A stretch of DNA of 64,000 nucleotides from Myxococcales bacterium (GTDB lineage: Bacteria; Myxococcota_A; UBA9160; UBA4427): contig JADFNE010000012.1 in NCBI GenBank assembly GCA_022563535.1, positions 1-64,000 of the forward strand. Direction: 5' to 3'. The position numbers and the translations under genes are program-made. Below, in pieces: positions 37,830 to 47,292 of the stretch. Each line of letters starts with the position of its first letter. Positions within the stretch are counted from its first letter, which is position 1. The notes under the pieces are model-generated. The model saw only the letters and a list, made by a program, of their open reading frames with translations, made no database searches and was not told the origin of the DNA.

Positions 37830-39191
37830 CTACGCGGGTTCGCCGCCCAGTATGTCCAAGATCGCCTTGGTCTTTTCCGCCATCAGATCGCGATTGGCTT
37901 TGGACTCGACGTTCAATCTCACGACCGGTTCGGTGTTGGAAGATCGCACGTTGAAGCGCCACTCGTCGAACTCCAGGGTGAGGCCATCGGTGAGATCGAC
38001 ACTGATTGCATCGCCTTCAAATGCGCTCTTCACCCGGGCAATCATCACAACCGGGTCCTCGAGGCGTCGATTGATCTCACCGCTCACGGGAAACTTTTCC
38101 ATTCGCTCGGCCACCAGTTCGGACAACTTTTGTCCGCGGATCGACATCAGTTCGCTCACCAACAACCAGGGAATCATTCCTGAGTCGCAATAGGAGAAAT
38201 CGCGAAAGTAGTGGTGAGCACTCATTTCACCGCCGTACACCGCGTCTTCTGCTCGCATGCGCTCTTTGATGAACGCGTGTCCGGTCTTGCTCAAGACTGC
38301 AGTGCCCTTGCGTTCCGTGACGATTTCAATGGTGTTCCAGGTGAGGCGAGGATCGTGGACCACCTTTTGACCGGGTCGCTTGTCGAGAAATGCGGAAGCC
38401 AGCAGTCCCACGATGTAATACCCCTCGATGAAGTTTCCCTCCTCATCGAAAAAGAAGCAGCGATCAAAGTCTCCATCCCAGGCAATTCCGAGGTCCGCGC
38501 CGGTCTCTTTGATCTTGTCGATCGTCGGTGGTCGGTTCTCTGGAACCAGCGGGTTCGGCACCCCGTTTGGAAAGTTGCCGTCGGGCTCGTGATGAACTTT
38601 GATGAACTCGTACGGGAGCGATCCCTCGAGTGCGTCGATCACCGACCCCGCACCCCCGTTGCCAGCGTTCACAACAATCTTGAGGGGGCTGCACTGACTC
38701 GCGTCGAAATAGGTCAGCAGGTGCTCGATGTAAGCGCTGCGATGATCGAGTGGCTCGAGACTCCCCGGAGTTTCCGCCAGCTCGAATTGATTCTCCTCCG
38801 CCAATCTTTGAATCTCGAACAACCCCGTGTCGCCACTGATCGGCCGCGAGTCCTCACGGACGAACTTCATGCCGTTGTAGTCCTTGGGATTGTGGCTTGC
38901 GGTGACGACAATTCCACCGTCCACGCCGTAATGAAAGGTTGCGAAATAGACCTCCTCGGTCCCGCAGGTTCCGATATGCAGGATGTCTACACCACTGTCT
39001 CGCAGTCCCTTGACCAGTGCGTCGCTGATGGATTCGCTGGTGAGCCGGATGTCGTGCCCCACCACGACCCTTGTGGGCGAAACAAAACTCGCGTAGGCGC
39101 GACCGATCCGGTAGGCGATGTCTTCGTTGAGTTCATCGGGGATCCGACCGCGAACATCGTAGGCCTTGAAACAGTTGATCTTGTTTGACAT
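37830..39191 (-). CDS. manB: phosphomannomutase
   Basis: 453 residues and very similar in style to E. coli CpsG/ManB ([20 protein letters not shown] at the N-terminus). The active-site phosphoserine is Ser99 in [14 protein letters not shown], the metal loop is [11 protein letters not shown], the sugar loop [10 protein letters not shown], and the phosphate loop RSSNTEP. It converts mannose-6-phosphate to mannose-1-phosphate for GDP-mannose and surface polysaccharides. ATG 39191 begins exactly at the conserved N-terminus, with GAGG about 12 bases upstream. It fits with the envelope-glycan genes elsewhere in the window. Confidence 0.95.
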   Translation of the reverse strand: MSNKINCFKAYDVRGRIPDELNEDIAYRIGRAYASFVSPTRVVVGHDIRLTSESISDALVKGLRDSGVDILHIGTCGTEEVYFATFHYGVDGGIVVTASHNPKDYNGMKFVREDSRPISGDTGLFEIQRLAEENQFELAETPGSLEPLDHRSAYIEHLLTYFDASQCSPLKIVVNAGNGGAGSVIDALEGSLPYEFIKVHHEPDGNFPNGVPNPLVPENRPPTIDKIKETGADLGIAWDGDFDRCFFFDEEGNFIEGYYIVGLLASAFLDKRPGQKVVHDPRLTWNTIEIVTERKGTAVLSKTGHAFIKERMRAEDAVYGGEMSAHHYFRDFSYCDSGMIPWLLVSELMSIRGQKLSELVAERMEKFPVSGEINRRLEDPVVMIARVKSAFEGDAISVDLTDGLTLEFDEWRFNVRSSNTEPVVRLNVESKANRDLMAEKTKAILDILGGEPA

Positions 39192-39468
39192 GAAACGTCC
39201 GTTCCTCGGGATGGGCGGTGAGTCTACCGCTCGTATTGTGGAATTTCGAGTAAGCGCCGTATCGGCCCGCAGTCGTAGTAGCCGTAGTCGTCGTATCGGC
39301 AGCCATTCGGCAACGGTGAAGATCACTCGCGGCGAGATCCGGCCGTGAATTCGACAGGTGCAAATCTACAGACTCTTGCGAATATCAAGTTGTTCGCTCC
39401 TTCTCTCGGGTAGAATGTCACCGCTTACTACCAGTGAGAATCCAGTGTCGCCGGATCACACCTAATCC

Positions 39469-40611
39469 ATGTCGTCGTCTCCCGTTGAATCGGAATCCAC
39501 AAAATCCGAGACGCGCGTGCTCGCGCTGGACGGCTTGCGCGGAATCGCAGCTTCGATGGTAGTGATTACGCATGCCGTGAGCGCACTGGCAAAGCCCCTC
39601 GATGCGATACTCGCCCTGCACCACAGCCCGATCGCACTGCTCGCGAACGGCGGCGGCGGCGTGCATATCTTCTTTGTCTTGAGTGGCTTTTGTCTCGCGG
39701 GCTCCGCGCGGCGAGCCCAGAACATTCTCGGCCTGGCGAGGTTCTACCTTCGCAGGGTGTTGCGAATTCATCCGCCCTACGTGATCGGGCTGCTGCTCTC
39801 GTGGATGCTGAGCGGTTGGGTGTACGAGCGTAGCGCTCCCATCGATGCTCTGAGTCAAACCATGATCGACATGCGTCGGGTTCACATCTCGCCTCGCGCC
39901 CTGCAGCACGCGCTGATGTTTCCCGGTCGTGCATTCGTCCAGTTGCCCGTCGGTTGGACACTTCAAGTGGAAGCCGTGTTCTCGATTCTGCTGCCCATGT
40001 TGATGCTCGTCGCGACACGGACACACTGGCTGTTGCTCGTCGCAGTCTCGCTGCCGATGCTCACGATCGAAGAGGAGACGAGCCTCGACTACATGCGCTT
40101 CTTTCTGGACTTCAGCTTTGGGATTGCGATCTATTGCGAACGAGATCAGCTGTCCCGGTTGTTTGCGCGCATCCCCGCCGCCGCCCGCGGCTTGTTTCTG
40201 CTCACGGGGATCGGATTGCTCACCAGCCCGGTCTACTTCATGATCGACACCCACATCCCGGTGCGCGCGCTGGTCCTGTACTGCTGCGGGGCCGCGGTGA
40301 CCGTAATGTGCGTCGTGCACATGCCCGGAGTGCGGCGCCTCTTGTCGCTCCCGATCCTCGGCTGGATTGGTCGCATTTCGTTCAGCGTCTATCTCATTCA
40401 CGCGCCGATCATCATCCTGCTTAGCCACTATGTCGATCATCAGCTAAACCTGTTCGAGGGCATGATCTTTGTCGTACTCAGTCTCGTCGCCACCTACGCG
40501 ATCGCGCCGCTGTTCTACTACGGAGTCGAGGAACCTTCGATCCGCGCCGGTTACTGGGTGAGTGCAAAGCTCGAGAGCCTCGGGCGTTCAGGGTCAGAGG
40601 GCAATTCATGA
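39469..40611 (+). CDS. acyltransferase 3 family membrane protein
   Basis: 380 residues with about ten membrane segments. The OafA/acyltransferase-3 signature is LDGLRGIAASMVVITHA at the N-terminus, followed by GVHIFFVLSGFCL and RRVLRIHPPYV. These enzymes O-acylate surface sugars, peptidoglycan or antibiotics using cytoplasmic acyl-CoA. There is no C-terminal SGNH domain. The stop overlaps the next gene by four bases (ATGA), suggesting coupled expression with the secreted protein. Confidence 0.93.
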   Translation: MSSSPVESESTKSETRVLALDGLRGIAASMVVITHAVSALAKPLDAILALHHSPIALLANGGGGVHIFFVLSGFCLAGSARRAQNILGLARFYLRRVLRIHPPYVIGLLLSWMLSGWVYERSAPIDALSQTMIDMRRVHISPRALQHALMFPGRAFVQLPVGWTLQVEAVFSILLPMLMLVATRTHWLLLVAVSLPMLTIEEETSLDYMRFFLDFSFGIAIYCERDQLSRLFARIPAAARGLFLLTGIGLLTSPVYFMIDTHIPVRALVLYCCGAAVTVMCVVHMPGVRRLLSLPILGWIGRISFSVYLIHAPIIILLSHYVDHQLNLFEGMIFVVLSLVATYAIAPLFYYGVEEPSIRAGYWVSAKLESLGRSGSEGNS

Positions 40612-41552
40612 GCTCACTTCGGTGTTTATTTGCATTGGTCTTCGCATTGTCCTTCGCGATGTCGATGGTCCCTGCGTGCGAAACCCTCGGCAACCCGGTC
40701 GGAACCCCGGGATGCCCGACGTTTCTCGCTGGAGTAGAACAGGGCCGCATCGCCTCGAATCAAATCAGAGAAGCCTCGGGAATTGCCGCGAGCCATCGCA
40801 ATCCCGGGGTCTACTACCTGCACAACGATTCTGGAGATAGCGCGCGAATCTTTGCGATCGACGAGCGCGGAAAAGATCTGGGCACCTACCACCTGAAGGG
40901 CGCAGTGGCCTTAGATTGGGAAGACATCGCAGTCGGACCGGCGCAGGGATTGCCGGGGACCTTCATCTATGTCGCGGATATGGGCGACAACGATCATCGG
41001 AGAAAGTGGGTCGTGGTCTACCGCGTGCCCGAACCTGAGATTTTTAGCGGCCGGGCGGGCACCCAGATCGTCCTGCCCGGAGTCGTCGCACTCCGCATGC
41101 AGTATCCGGACGGAGTCGCGCACAACGCCGAAGCGCTGCTGATCGACCCCCAGACTGCAGATCTCTACATCGTGACCAAGGAAAGGAGGAAGCCCGCAAC
41201 GGTATTTCGCTACGCGGCACCCCATCGCCCCGATGAACTCGTGATGCTCGAAGAGGTGGCTTCGCTGCGGCTCGGCTCCCCACTACTACCGGCAAGCGAG
41301 ATCGTGACCGGAGGAGATATTTCGGTTGGCCGGAACCAGATACTGCTGAGAACGTACGCGCTGGTGTACTTGTGGCAGCGCAAAGCCGGACAATCGATCG
41401 CCCAGGCGATCTCGCAGACACCGTGCATGGCGCGACAGCGCCGCGAACCACAAGGAGAGGCGATTGCCTGGAGGCTCGATGGATCGGGCTACGTCACGGT
41501 CAGCGAAAAATCCCATCAACCGATCTACCTGTTTGCGCGACCCCCGTTCTAA
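40608..41552 (+). CDS. secreted propeller-like protein of unknown function
   Basis: 314 residues with a signal peptide or lipoprotein signal (VPAC at about 21-24). The motif series SGIAASHRNPGVYYLHNDSG, RIFAIDERGKDLG, LDWEDIAVGP, FIYVADMGDNDHRRK and the closing GEAIAWRLDGSGYVTVSE matches a widespread hypothetical family with short repeated strands, probably a beta-propeller. The conserved Asp and Trp-Glu-Asp residues could bind metal or be structural. It is coupled to the acyltransferase gene upstream. No function is assigned. Confidence 0.85.
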   Translation: MSSLRCLFALVFALSFAMSMVPACETLGNPVGTPGCPTFLAGVEQGRIASNQIREASGIAASHRNPGVYYLHNDSGDSARIFAIDERGKDLGTYHLKGAVALDWEDIAVGPAQGLPGTFIYVADMGDNDHRRKWVVVYRVPEPEIFSGRAGTQIVLPGVVALRMQYPDGVAHNAEALLIDPQTADLYIVTKERRKPATVFRYAAPHRPDELVMLEEVASLRLGSPLLPASEIVTGGDISVGRNQILLRTYALVYLWQRKAGQSIAQAISQTPCMARQRREPQGEAIAWRLDGSGYVTVSEKSHQPIYLFARPPF

Positions 41553-41634
41553 CCCCGCCCCTCGAGCGCTCGGAAATCTCCATGGTTTTCTCGAAAATGG
41601 AAATGTCCGAAAACGGCTAGTCATCTACGGCGGT

Positions 41635-41656
41635 CCATGGTTTCATGAAACCATGG
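41635..41656. promoter_or_regulatory. 22-base perfect palindrome at ada/alkA start
   Basis: The half-site CCATGGTTTCA is followed directly by its exact complement, making an uninterrupted 22-base palindrome. It contains the ATG (41653) of the Ada/AlkA gene. A partly matching copy (TCCATGGTTT, then a diverged right half) lies 55 bases upstream at about 41579-41600. A dimeric regulator binding here would block both promoter escape and translation initiation. Candidates are the Ada-type AraC domain of the protein itself or another repressor; this is inference. Confidence 0.6.
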
Positions 41657-43197
41657 AGCTGGACCACGACACTTGCTACCGGGCACTTCGCACCCGCGAT
41701 TCGCGCTTTGACGGGCGCTTCTTCATTGGCGTGCGCACCACCGGGATCTACTGTCGGCCGATCTGTCCGGCCCGCACCCCCAAGCAATGCAACGTCGATT
41801 TCTTTGCCTGCGCGGCCGCTGCCGAAGACGCTGGTTTTCGCCCCTGTCGCCGCTGCCGCCCCGAGACTTCGCCGGGAACACCCGCCTGGCTTGGTACGTC
41901 CACCACCGTAACCCGGGCCCTGCGGTTGATTGCCGACGGGGCACTCGACCAGGGCGGTGAGATCGACCGATTGGCTGATCGCCTCGGTGTTACGGCGCGG
42001 CATCTGCGGCGACTGTTCGACGAACATCTCGGCGCCTCTCCCGTAGCGATCGCCCAGGCACGCCGAGTTCACTTTGCAAAGACACTGCTCGACAGCACCG
42101 CAATGTCGATCACCGATATCGCTTTTTCCAGCGGCTTTGCGAGTGTTCGCCGTTTCAACGCTGTATTCGCCAAGACCTTTGCGCGTTCGCCCCGGGAGGT
42201 TCGCGAAAATCGAGCGACGAAATCCCTGGCCACGGCGACCCATGGACTCGAATTGCGGCTTTCGTACCGGGACCCATTCGACTATCAAGCGCTGCTGGCC
42301 TTTCTCGCCGATCGGGCGATTCCGGGTGTCGAATCAGTCTCCGAGGGTCACTACCAACGTACCGTCTCGCTCGATACAGACCGGGGCGTAATCGATATCA
42401 GTTGCAATCTCGTAGCGAAGCATCTGATCTTGCGAGTGCCGCCGGAACTTTCGGGACATGCGATGACGATCGCCGAGCGAGTCCGTCGATTGTTCGATCT
42501 GTCGGCAGATTCCAGGGTGATCGAAGCACAACTCAGCGCAGACCCACTGCTTCGCGACATCGTAAAGCGTTTCCCCGGCACCCGCGTGCCGGGAGCATGG
42601 GATGCCTTTGAGCTTTCGGTGCGCGCGATCCTCGGACAGCAGGTGAGCGTAAAGGGTGCAACGACCCTTTCGGGACGCCTGGCGGAGGCATACGGCACCC
42701 GGCTCGATACGGGAGAAGATTGCGGCTGGCTCCATCCGGGTCCCGAACAGCTGGTGCACGCCAGGGGCGAAAGAATCGGTCTTACCCGAGCGCGTTCCGC
42801 GGCGCTTCGCGCGCTCTCCCGGGCGGTCATCGACGGGCAAGTATTTTTTGACGGAGCCGGGGGGCTCGACGCTGCGGTCGCGAAGCTGCTCGAGGTGCAG
42901 GGCATCGGTCCGTGGACAGCACAGTATATCGCCATGCGGGGTTGCGCAGAGCCGGACGCATTTCCGTCCGGCGATCTCGTTCTGCGACGAGTCGCAGAGC
43001 AGCTCGCTCCCGAACTCAACAGCGAAACCAAGCTTCTCGAACACTCGGAGGCATGGCGTCCCTGGCGCGCCTACGCGGCCATGTTCTTGTGGCGGGCTCA
43101 CGTTCCCAAGCTGAAGACGACGCTGAACAAACGGCCAGAAAAAGGGCAAACCAAACAACAGCAACCCCGAACGCGACAGCAGAGGATCCGATCATGA
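41653..43197 (+). CDS. Ada N-terminal/AraC regulator fused to AlkA DNA glycosylase
   Basis: 514 residues. An N-terminal Ada methyl-phosphotriester zinc domain has Cys34, Cys38, Cys65 and Cys68 (GIYCRPICPART, FRPCRRCRPE). An AraC-type HTH domain spans about 84-185 (ITDIAFSSGFASVRRFNAVF). The C-terminal AlkA glycosylase has the helix-hairpin-helix VQGIGPWTAQYIAM followed by the catalytic Asp in DAFPSGDLVL. The fusion senses methyl damage by transfer to Cys34 and excises alkylated bases. The C-terminal tail is basic and Gln-rich (TKQQQPRTRQQR). The stop overlaps the ogt ATG by four bases, giving a two-gene alkylation-repair operon preceded by a palindrome. Confidence 0.95.
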   Translation: MELDHDTCYRALRTRDSRFDGRFFIGVRTTGIYCRPICPARTPKQCNVDFFACAAAAEDAGFRPCRRCRPETSPGTPAWLGTSTTVTRALRLIADGALDQGGEIDRLADRLGVTARHLRRLFDEHLGASPVAIAQARRVHFAKTLLDSTAMSITDIAFSSGFASVRRFNAVFAKTFARSPREVRENRATKSLATATHGLELRLSYRDPFDYQALLAFLADRAIPGVESVSEGHYQRTVSLDTDRGVIDISCNLVAKHLILRVPPELSGHAMTIAERVRRLFDLSADSRVIEAQLSADPLLRDIVKRFPGTRVPGAWDAFELSVRAILGQQVSVKGATTLSGRLAEAYGTRLDTGEDCGWLHPGPEQLVHARGERIGLTRARSAALRALSRAVIDGQVFFDGAGGLDAAVAKLLEVQGIGPWTAQYIAMRGCAEPDAFPSGDLVLRRVAEQLAPELNSETKLLEHSEAWRPWRAYAAMFLWRAHVPKLKTTLNKRPEKGQTKQQQPRTRQQRIRS

Positions 43198-43676
43198 CCA
43201 TTGAATACACGTACATCGACAGCCCGGCCGGGCAGGTATGGGTCGCGTGGTGTCGCGACGGTTTGGTTTCCGTCGACTTCGTCGACCCACTGGAGGACGC
43301 GCAGCTCGATCCCGATTGGGAGTACAACGCAGACCTGCGCTGCGACGCGGTCGATCAACTGAACGCGTACTTTGCGGGCACTCTGCGCGAATTCGATCTG
43401 CCGCTGGTCTTGCACGGAACCGACTTTCAGAAACGCGTCTGGCGAGAACTCGCAAAGATTCGCTACGGCGAAACAACGACGTATGGCGCGATCGCCGGGC
43501 AACTCGGCAAGCCAACCGCTTCGCGGGCGGTCGGAGCGGCCAACGGGCAGAACCCCATTTCGATCGTGCTGCCGTGTCACCGCGTGATCGGCAAGAACGG
43601 CAAGCTCACCGGCTACTCCGGGGGGATCGACAAGAAAGAAAAACTCTTGCGCTTCGAGCGCGACTGCCTGAGTTGA
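43194..43676 (+). CDS. ogt: methylated-DNA-protein-cysteine methyltransferase
   Basis: 160 residues. The active site IVLPCHRVIG carries the acceptor Cys128, preceded by the HTH region TYGAIAGQLGKPTASRAVG and the Asn hinge AANGQNP. It removes methyl groups from O6-methylguanine in a suicide reaction. The N-terminal half is the short Ogt-type domain. It overlaps the ada/alkA gene by four bases, so both are made together. Confidence 0.96.
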   Translation: MTIEYTYIDSPAGQVWVAWCRDGLVSVDFVDPLEDAQLDPDWEYNADLRCDAVDQLNAYFAGTLREFDLPLVLHGTDFQKRVWRELAKIRYGETTTYGAIAGQLGKPTASRAVGAANGQNPISIVLPCHRVIGKNGKLTGYSGGIDKKEKLLRFERDCLS

Positions 43677-43728
43677 CGGCTGGGCGGGGATGAGGTGTTG
43701 GGTTCGGTCGGCCCAAGCCAGATGCAGG

Positions 43729-45153
43729 CTAACGGCGTTCGACCGGAATTTTCAAAATGACTTTCGATCTTCCCGAGATTGCTACATCGATCTCGAGTTC
43801 ACCGCCGTGGAGATCCGCGACTGATCTGGAGACCCCCAGATCCAATCCTTTCGCGCCGCGTCGAGTCCCAGAGGAAGACTCGATTGGCCGCGTTCGCGAC
43901 TCGTCGCCAATTTTTGGACCGTGATCAGAGACGCTGAAGCAGATCTGTTCGGATTCCTCGTCCAGATCAGCGGTCAGCAAGAGCGTGCCTCCATCCGGCA
44001 TCTCTTCTACCGCGTTCTTTAGCAGTTCGTCCAGCGCGCACCCCAGAAGATTGGGGTCGGCCTCGAACTCGAAATCTTCGAGGTTGGGAGAAACCGTCAC
44101 CTCGACGTCACCCCCTAACTGCGCGGCAATTGGGAGAATCCTGTGTACGGCGGGCGCGAGAATCGACTTTGCCTTCAGACTCTCGAACACCGGTCGCTCG
44201 CTCTTCGTAAGCTCCAGCATCTTGTCGATGCTCTCACCGATTCGAGTTGCCAGTCCCGAGATTTCCTCGAACGCATCCGCCCGGACTGTCCCGGGCCCTT
44301 GAACTTCTGGATTGTTCACGATCTCGAGGATGTTGCTGAGCGGGTTCACGATCGCGCGAGCAATTGCACTCGCAACCTCCTCCGCATTTGGAGATTCATC
44401 TGCACCCTGGAAGCGACTTCGCAGTGACCTCAACTCATGCCGACGGGCGTCTTCACCTAGAACAATCTGCGTGACGTCGACGTAGTGCTCTACGCGCCCC
44501 CCTGCAAAAGGGCCGGCGTTGATGGGCTGGCTCCAGTGCTCGAGCCAGCGCTCCTCCCGCCCTTCCCCGGGCAGGACGTGGCATCGGAAATGTTCGATGT
44601 AAGTGTTGTTTTCGTAGGTAGCGAGGACACGCTCTTCGAAGTGGAGCGGGTCTTCGAGGTGATTGCGAATCAATTCGCGAATCAACTTTCGCTTGTCGCG
44701 GCCGATGACGTTCGCTCGGTCTATTCCGAAGTAGCGCTCCATCGCCCGACTGATCCACACGACCTTGAAATCGACATCGAGCAGGAAGATCCCCACTGCA
44801 GAATTTTCCAGCAGGTCGTCGGCGCCGCCTTGAAACGCCACTTTCACCGGGTGGGACTGGTGCACGTTGTCGCCGGAGCTGTCGATGCGGTGACTCAGCT
44901 CCTCGAGATCGGCGGGCAGCCTACTGGGCTGGGTCTCTTCCGAAGTGCGGATACTCCAATACTTGCGACCTTCACGGGTCTCGGCTCGCAAGCCTGGAAA
45001 GCGGTCGCGCAATGCGCCGATCATTCTTTCCGCGGTTCGCCGGCTCACTTCGAAGTTCTCGGAAATATCGTCCATCGTCAGACCGACCAGTGTGGTCTGG
45101 AGCAGATCTTTGAGCTCTAGAATGTCGGTTGCGCGTTGGTAGCGCTCACTCAT
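43729..45153 (-). CDS. HTH-PAS-histidine-kinase-like fusion lacking the H-box histidine
   Basis: 474 residues, soluble. An N-terminal winged HTH of DeoR/WYL style (TMDDISENFEVSRRTAERMIGALRDRF, about 25-53) is followed by a PAS domain (about 112-232, with VGIFLLDVDFKVVWIS) and a kinase-like region. At the H-box the sequence is ASAIARAIVNPLSN, with Arg266 where kinases have His. The ATPase boxes are kept: ELLKNAVEEMPDGG (N), DHGPKIG (G1), RGAKGLDLGVS (G2). DNA-binding plus ATPase but no phospho-acceptor suggests a ligand- or ATP-responsive transcription factor. ATG 45153. It lies downstream of the Gfo/Idh/MocA gene, and 181 bases before its start hold no gene. Confidence 0.85.
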   Translation of the reverse strand: MSERYQRATDILELKDLLQTTLVGLTMDDISENFEVSRRTAERMIGALRDRFPGLRAETREGRKYWSIRTSEETQPSRLPADLEELSHRIDSSGDNVHQSHPVKVAFQGGADDLLENSAVGIFLLDVDFKVVWISRAMERYFGIDRANVIGRDKRKLIRELIRNHLEDPLHFEERVLATYENNTYIEHFRCHVLPGEGREERWLEHWSQPINAGPFAGGRVEHYVDVTQIVLGEDARRHELRSLRSRFQGADESPNAEEVASAIARAIVNPLSNILEIVNNPEVQGPGTVRADAFEEISGLATRIGESIDKMLELTKSERPVFESLKAKSILAPAVHRILPIAAQLGGDVEVTVSPNLEDFEFEADPNLLGCALDELLKNAVEEMPDGGTLLLTADLDEESEQICFSVSDHGPKIGDESRTRPIESSSGTRRGAKGLDLGVSRSVADLHGGELEIDVAISGRSKVILKIPVERR

Positions 45154-45334
45154 GGCTTCACCATTTCGGAGAGACGAGGCGGTCAGTAGGATCGGATCCG
45201 GAGTTTATACATAATTTGGAGGTGAAAACATCCGTTCAGCCGAAGCAGAATCGACTCAGATACCGCGCATTCGAAACAAGAAGAGCAACTAAGCGTGCTG
45301 TTTTCAAGTTCTTGATGTCGATGCTGAGGGGCCG

Positions 45335-46396
45335 CTAGCGACTGTCGATCTTCAGGGAGCTTTTGGCGAGGGGCAGCGCAATCCACTCTCCCCCGACTCT
45401 GAAGGACTCGTGAAATCCCAGGGCGATCTCCAGCGCTTTGAATCCCTGGCCGATCGAGTTGGTGCTCTCGACGCCCCGGGCGAGACCCGCCAACAGGTCG
45501 GGCACCGCACCTCCCGTTCGCCGTCGCCTGCCCTGGGGAAACGCAGCCGCCTCATCGACCGGGACCAGGTCTTCGAAGTGGGTCGCGTAGCGCGCCGGAG
45601 CGGGCTTGAGCAGGGTCAGTGGCGTCGAGTTCCCGATTCGTATCGCACCCGTAGAGCCAAGAATCTCGAACTCGAAGATGAAGTAGTCCTTTGCCCGAGC
45701 ATTGATCGTCCCGCTGGCGCCGTTTGCGAAGCGCAAGCTTCCACTCGCGCCGAAATCCTCAATTGCTTTCTTGTCCGTCGAATCGTCGGGCAATGCAAAC
45801 TCGCCGTCGGGCGTCCCGCGCACGGCTGTAACCTCACCAAACAAAAACCGCATCATGTCGAACGCGTGAGTACCCGTGTGAATGAGGTTGCCTGAGAACG
45901 TGGAAACGATCGCCTCGGGCACTCCGATCGCTCCGATGTCGATCAACTCTCGAGCTCGAATGTATTTGGGGCTCCAACGTCTTGGATGATTCACCACGGT
46001 CGTGATGTGATGCTTGTCGGCGAGTCGAACCATGCTGCGTGCGCCGCGCAGACTGGTGGCAATGGCCTTCTCGATCCAGATCGCCTTCACCCCGGCCTCG
46101 GCGCAATGCTTGAACATGATGTGGCGTTCCGGCGCGTACGCCGTGAGGCTGACGATGTCGGGACGCTCGGCTGCGAGCATTTCGCGGTAGTCGCGATAGA
46201 CATGCTTTACTCGCCAGCGGCGCTTGAAAAATTCTCGGCGTTCACAGTCGATGTCCGCACCGGCGACCACCCGGATCCGGCGGCTCTTGCGATAGTGACC
46301 CATGTGGCTGGCGGGCTTGCGCCGCAGGGGATCTTCTTCGAAAAGGCTCGCGGTCCTGCCGCAACCGATCACCGCACCGCGATACGAAACTGCCAA
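45335..46396 (-). CDS. Gfo/Idh/MocA family oxidoreductase
   Basis: About 353 residues. The N-terminal Rossmann motif is AVIGCGRTASLF, then SLTAYAPERHIMFKHCAEAG and a variant of the EKP signature, WIEKAIATS (Ala for Pro). Later TGTHAFDMMRFLFG provides the second domain's conserved His. These enzymes oxidise or reduce sugars, inositols or related ligands with NAD(P). The start is uncertain: the frame runs open to 46534, and I chose the TTG at 46396 because it is just before the Rossmann motif and follows a G-run. The gap to the GST-like gene is 162 bases. The substrate is unknown; sugar-nucleotide work is possible given the glycan genes nearby. Confidence 0.85.
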   Translation of the reverse strand: MAVSYRGAVIGCGRTASLFEEDPLRRKPASHMGHYRKSRRIRVVAGADIDCERREFFKRRWRVKHVYRDYREMLAAERPDIVSLTAYAPERHIMFKHCAEAGVKAIWIEKAIATSLRGARSMVRLADKHHITTVVNHPRRWSPKYIRARELIDIGAIGVPEAIVSTFSGNLIHTGTHAFDMMRFLFGEVTAVRGTPDGEFALPDDSTDKKAIEDFGASGSLRFANGASGTINARAKDYFIFEFEILGSTGAIRIGNSTPLTLLKPAPARYATHFEDLVPVDEAAAFPQGRRRRTGGAVPDLLAGLARGVESTNSIGQGFKALEIALGFHESFRVGGEWIALPLAKSSLKIDSR

Positions 46397-46558
46397 GTCC
46401 GCGCCCCCCGCAATACGTAGCGGCAACTCGATCCCACATCTTATGTGTGGTAGCGAGACAACTCGAAGCTTCAGCGATGTGCTGAGGGGTACAGGGGAAA
46501 TCTCCGAGTGACGCTCCGAAGATTCTCGTTGCACGATCCGGGGAACTACCCGGTCATT

Positions 46559-47254
46559 TCAGGTCGCGTATTGATCGAACAGATAATTCACGATGTCCTG
46601 TGACTCGAACATTTCGGTCCCCGTGTTCGGATCTCTGAGCCACGGCACCATCATCTTCCCCGAGCGCTCTGTGAAGCTCGCACGCGACGGGCTTCCCCTG
46701 GCCACGTTGCGCAGCAGGTACGGAATTTCGAGGGTGCAGAGCGCCTCCCGTACCAGGCGGGAAAACGGAGAGGCTTCGTAGCTTGCGAGTTCGAGGGGCT
46801 CGTGGGGTTCGCGCGACGGCGTGACCCGCGAGCCGGCGGTCCCCCGCGACAAGCCGGAGATAATGGAGGAGATGTCGGTCAACGGGCCCAGCCCCAACAT
46901 CAAGGGGACGCTTCCGTCTCCGTACTGGCTGAACAGGTATCGCACGATGTCGCTGGATTCATACATCTCGACTCCGGTGTTGGGATCGACGAGATAGGGG
47001 AACAGCGCCTTGCCACCTCGCTTGATCAGCGCCGGACGGAACCGCTCACCACCCTTTGGACATGGCAAGATCCGCACTTCTAGATCGAGAATGCTCAGCG
47101 CTTCGCGCACCTTGCGGCAGAACGGACAAGCCTCGAACTCGTAGAGCTCCAGTTGCTTTTCCGGGCGCGCGCCCAGCTTCCCCACCGCGCCGCCACTTCC
47201 AAGACGGCCAATGGAAATGAGCACCGATGTGGTCACGTCGAGTGTTCGATTCAC
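46559..47254 (-). CDS. tandem GST N-terminal (glutaredoxin-like) domain protein
   Basis: 231 residues made of two copies of a thioredoxin-fold GST-N domain. Copy one (about 35-115) has the redox motif ACPFCRKVREAL (Cys43, Cys46) and PNTGVEMYESSDIVRYLF. Copy two (about 153-230) has ASPFSRLVREAL, with both cysteines replaced by Ser162 and Ser165, and PNTGTEMFESQDIVNYLF. No GST C-terminal helical domain is present. It starts at GTG 47254 with AGGGAG six bases upstream, 38 bases after the LLM oxidoreductase gene, so the two probably form an operon. It may bind glutathione or reduce disulfides; the duplication suggests one active and one structural copy. Confidence 0.9.
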   Translation of the reverse strand: MNRTLDVTTSVLISIGRLGSGGAVGKLGARPEKQLELYEFEACPFCRKVREALSILDLEVRILPCPKGGERFRPALIKRGGKALFPYLVDPNTGVEMYESSDIVRYLFSQYGDGSVPLMLGLGPLTDISSIISGLSRGTAGSRVTPSREPHEPLELASYEASPFSRLVREALCTLEIPYLLRNVARGSPSRASFTERSGKMMVPWLRDPNTGTEMFESQDIVNYLFDQYAT

Positions 47255-47292
47255 TTGGTTCTCCCTGTGAAGATCTGGACGACTCAACGGGT

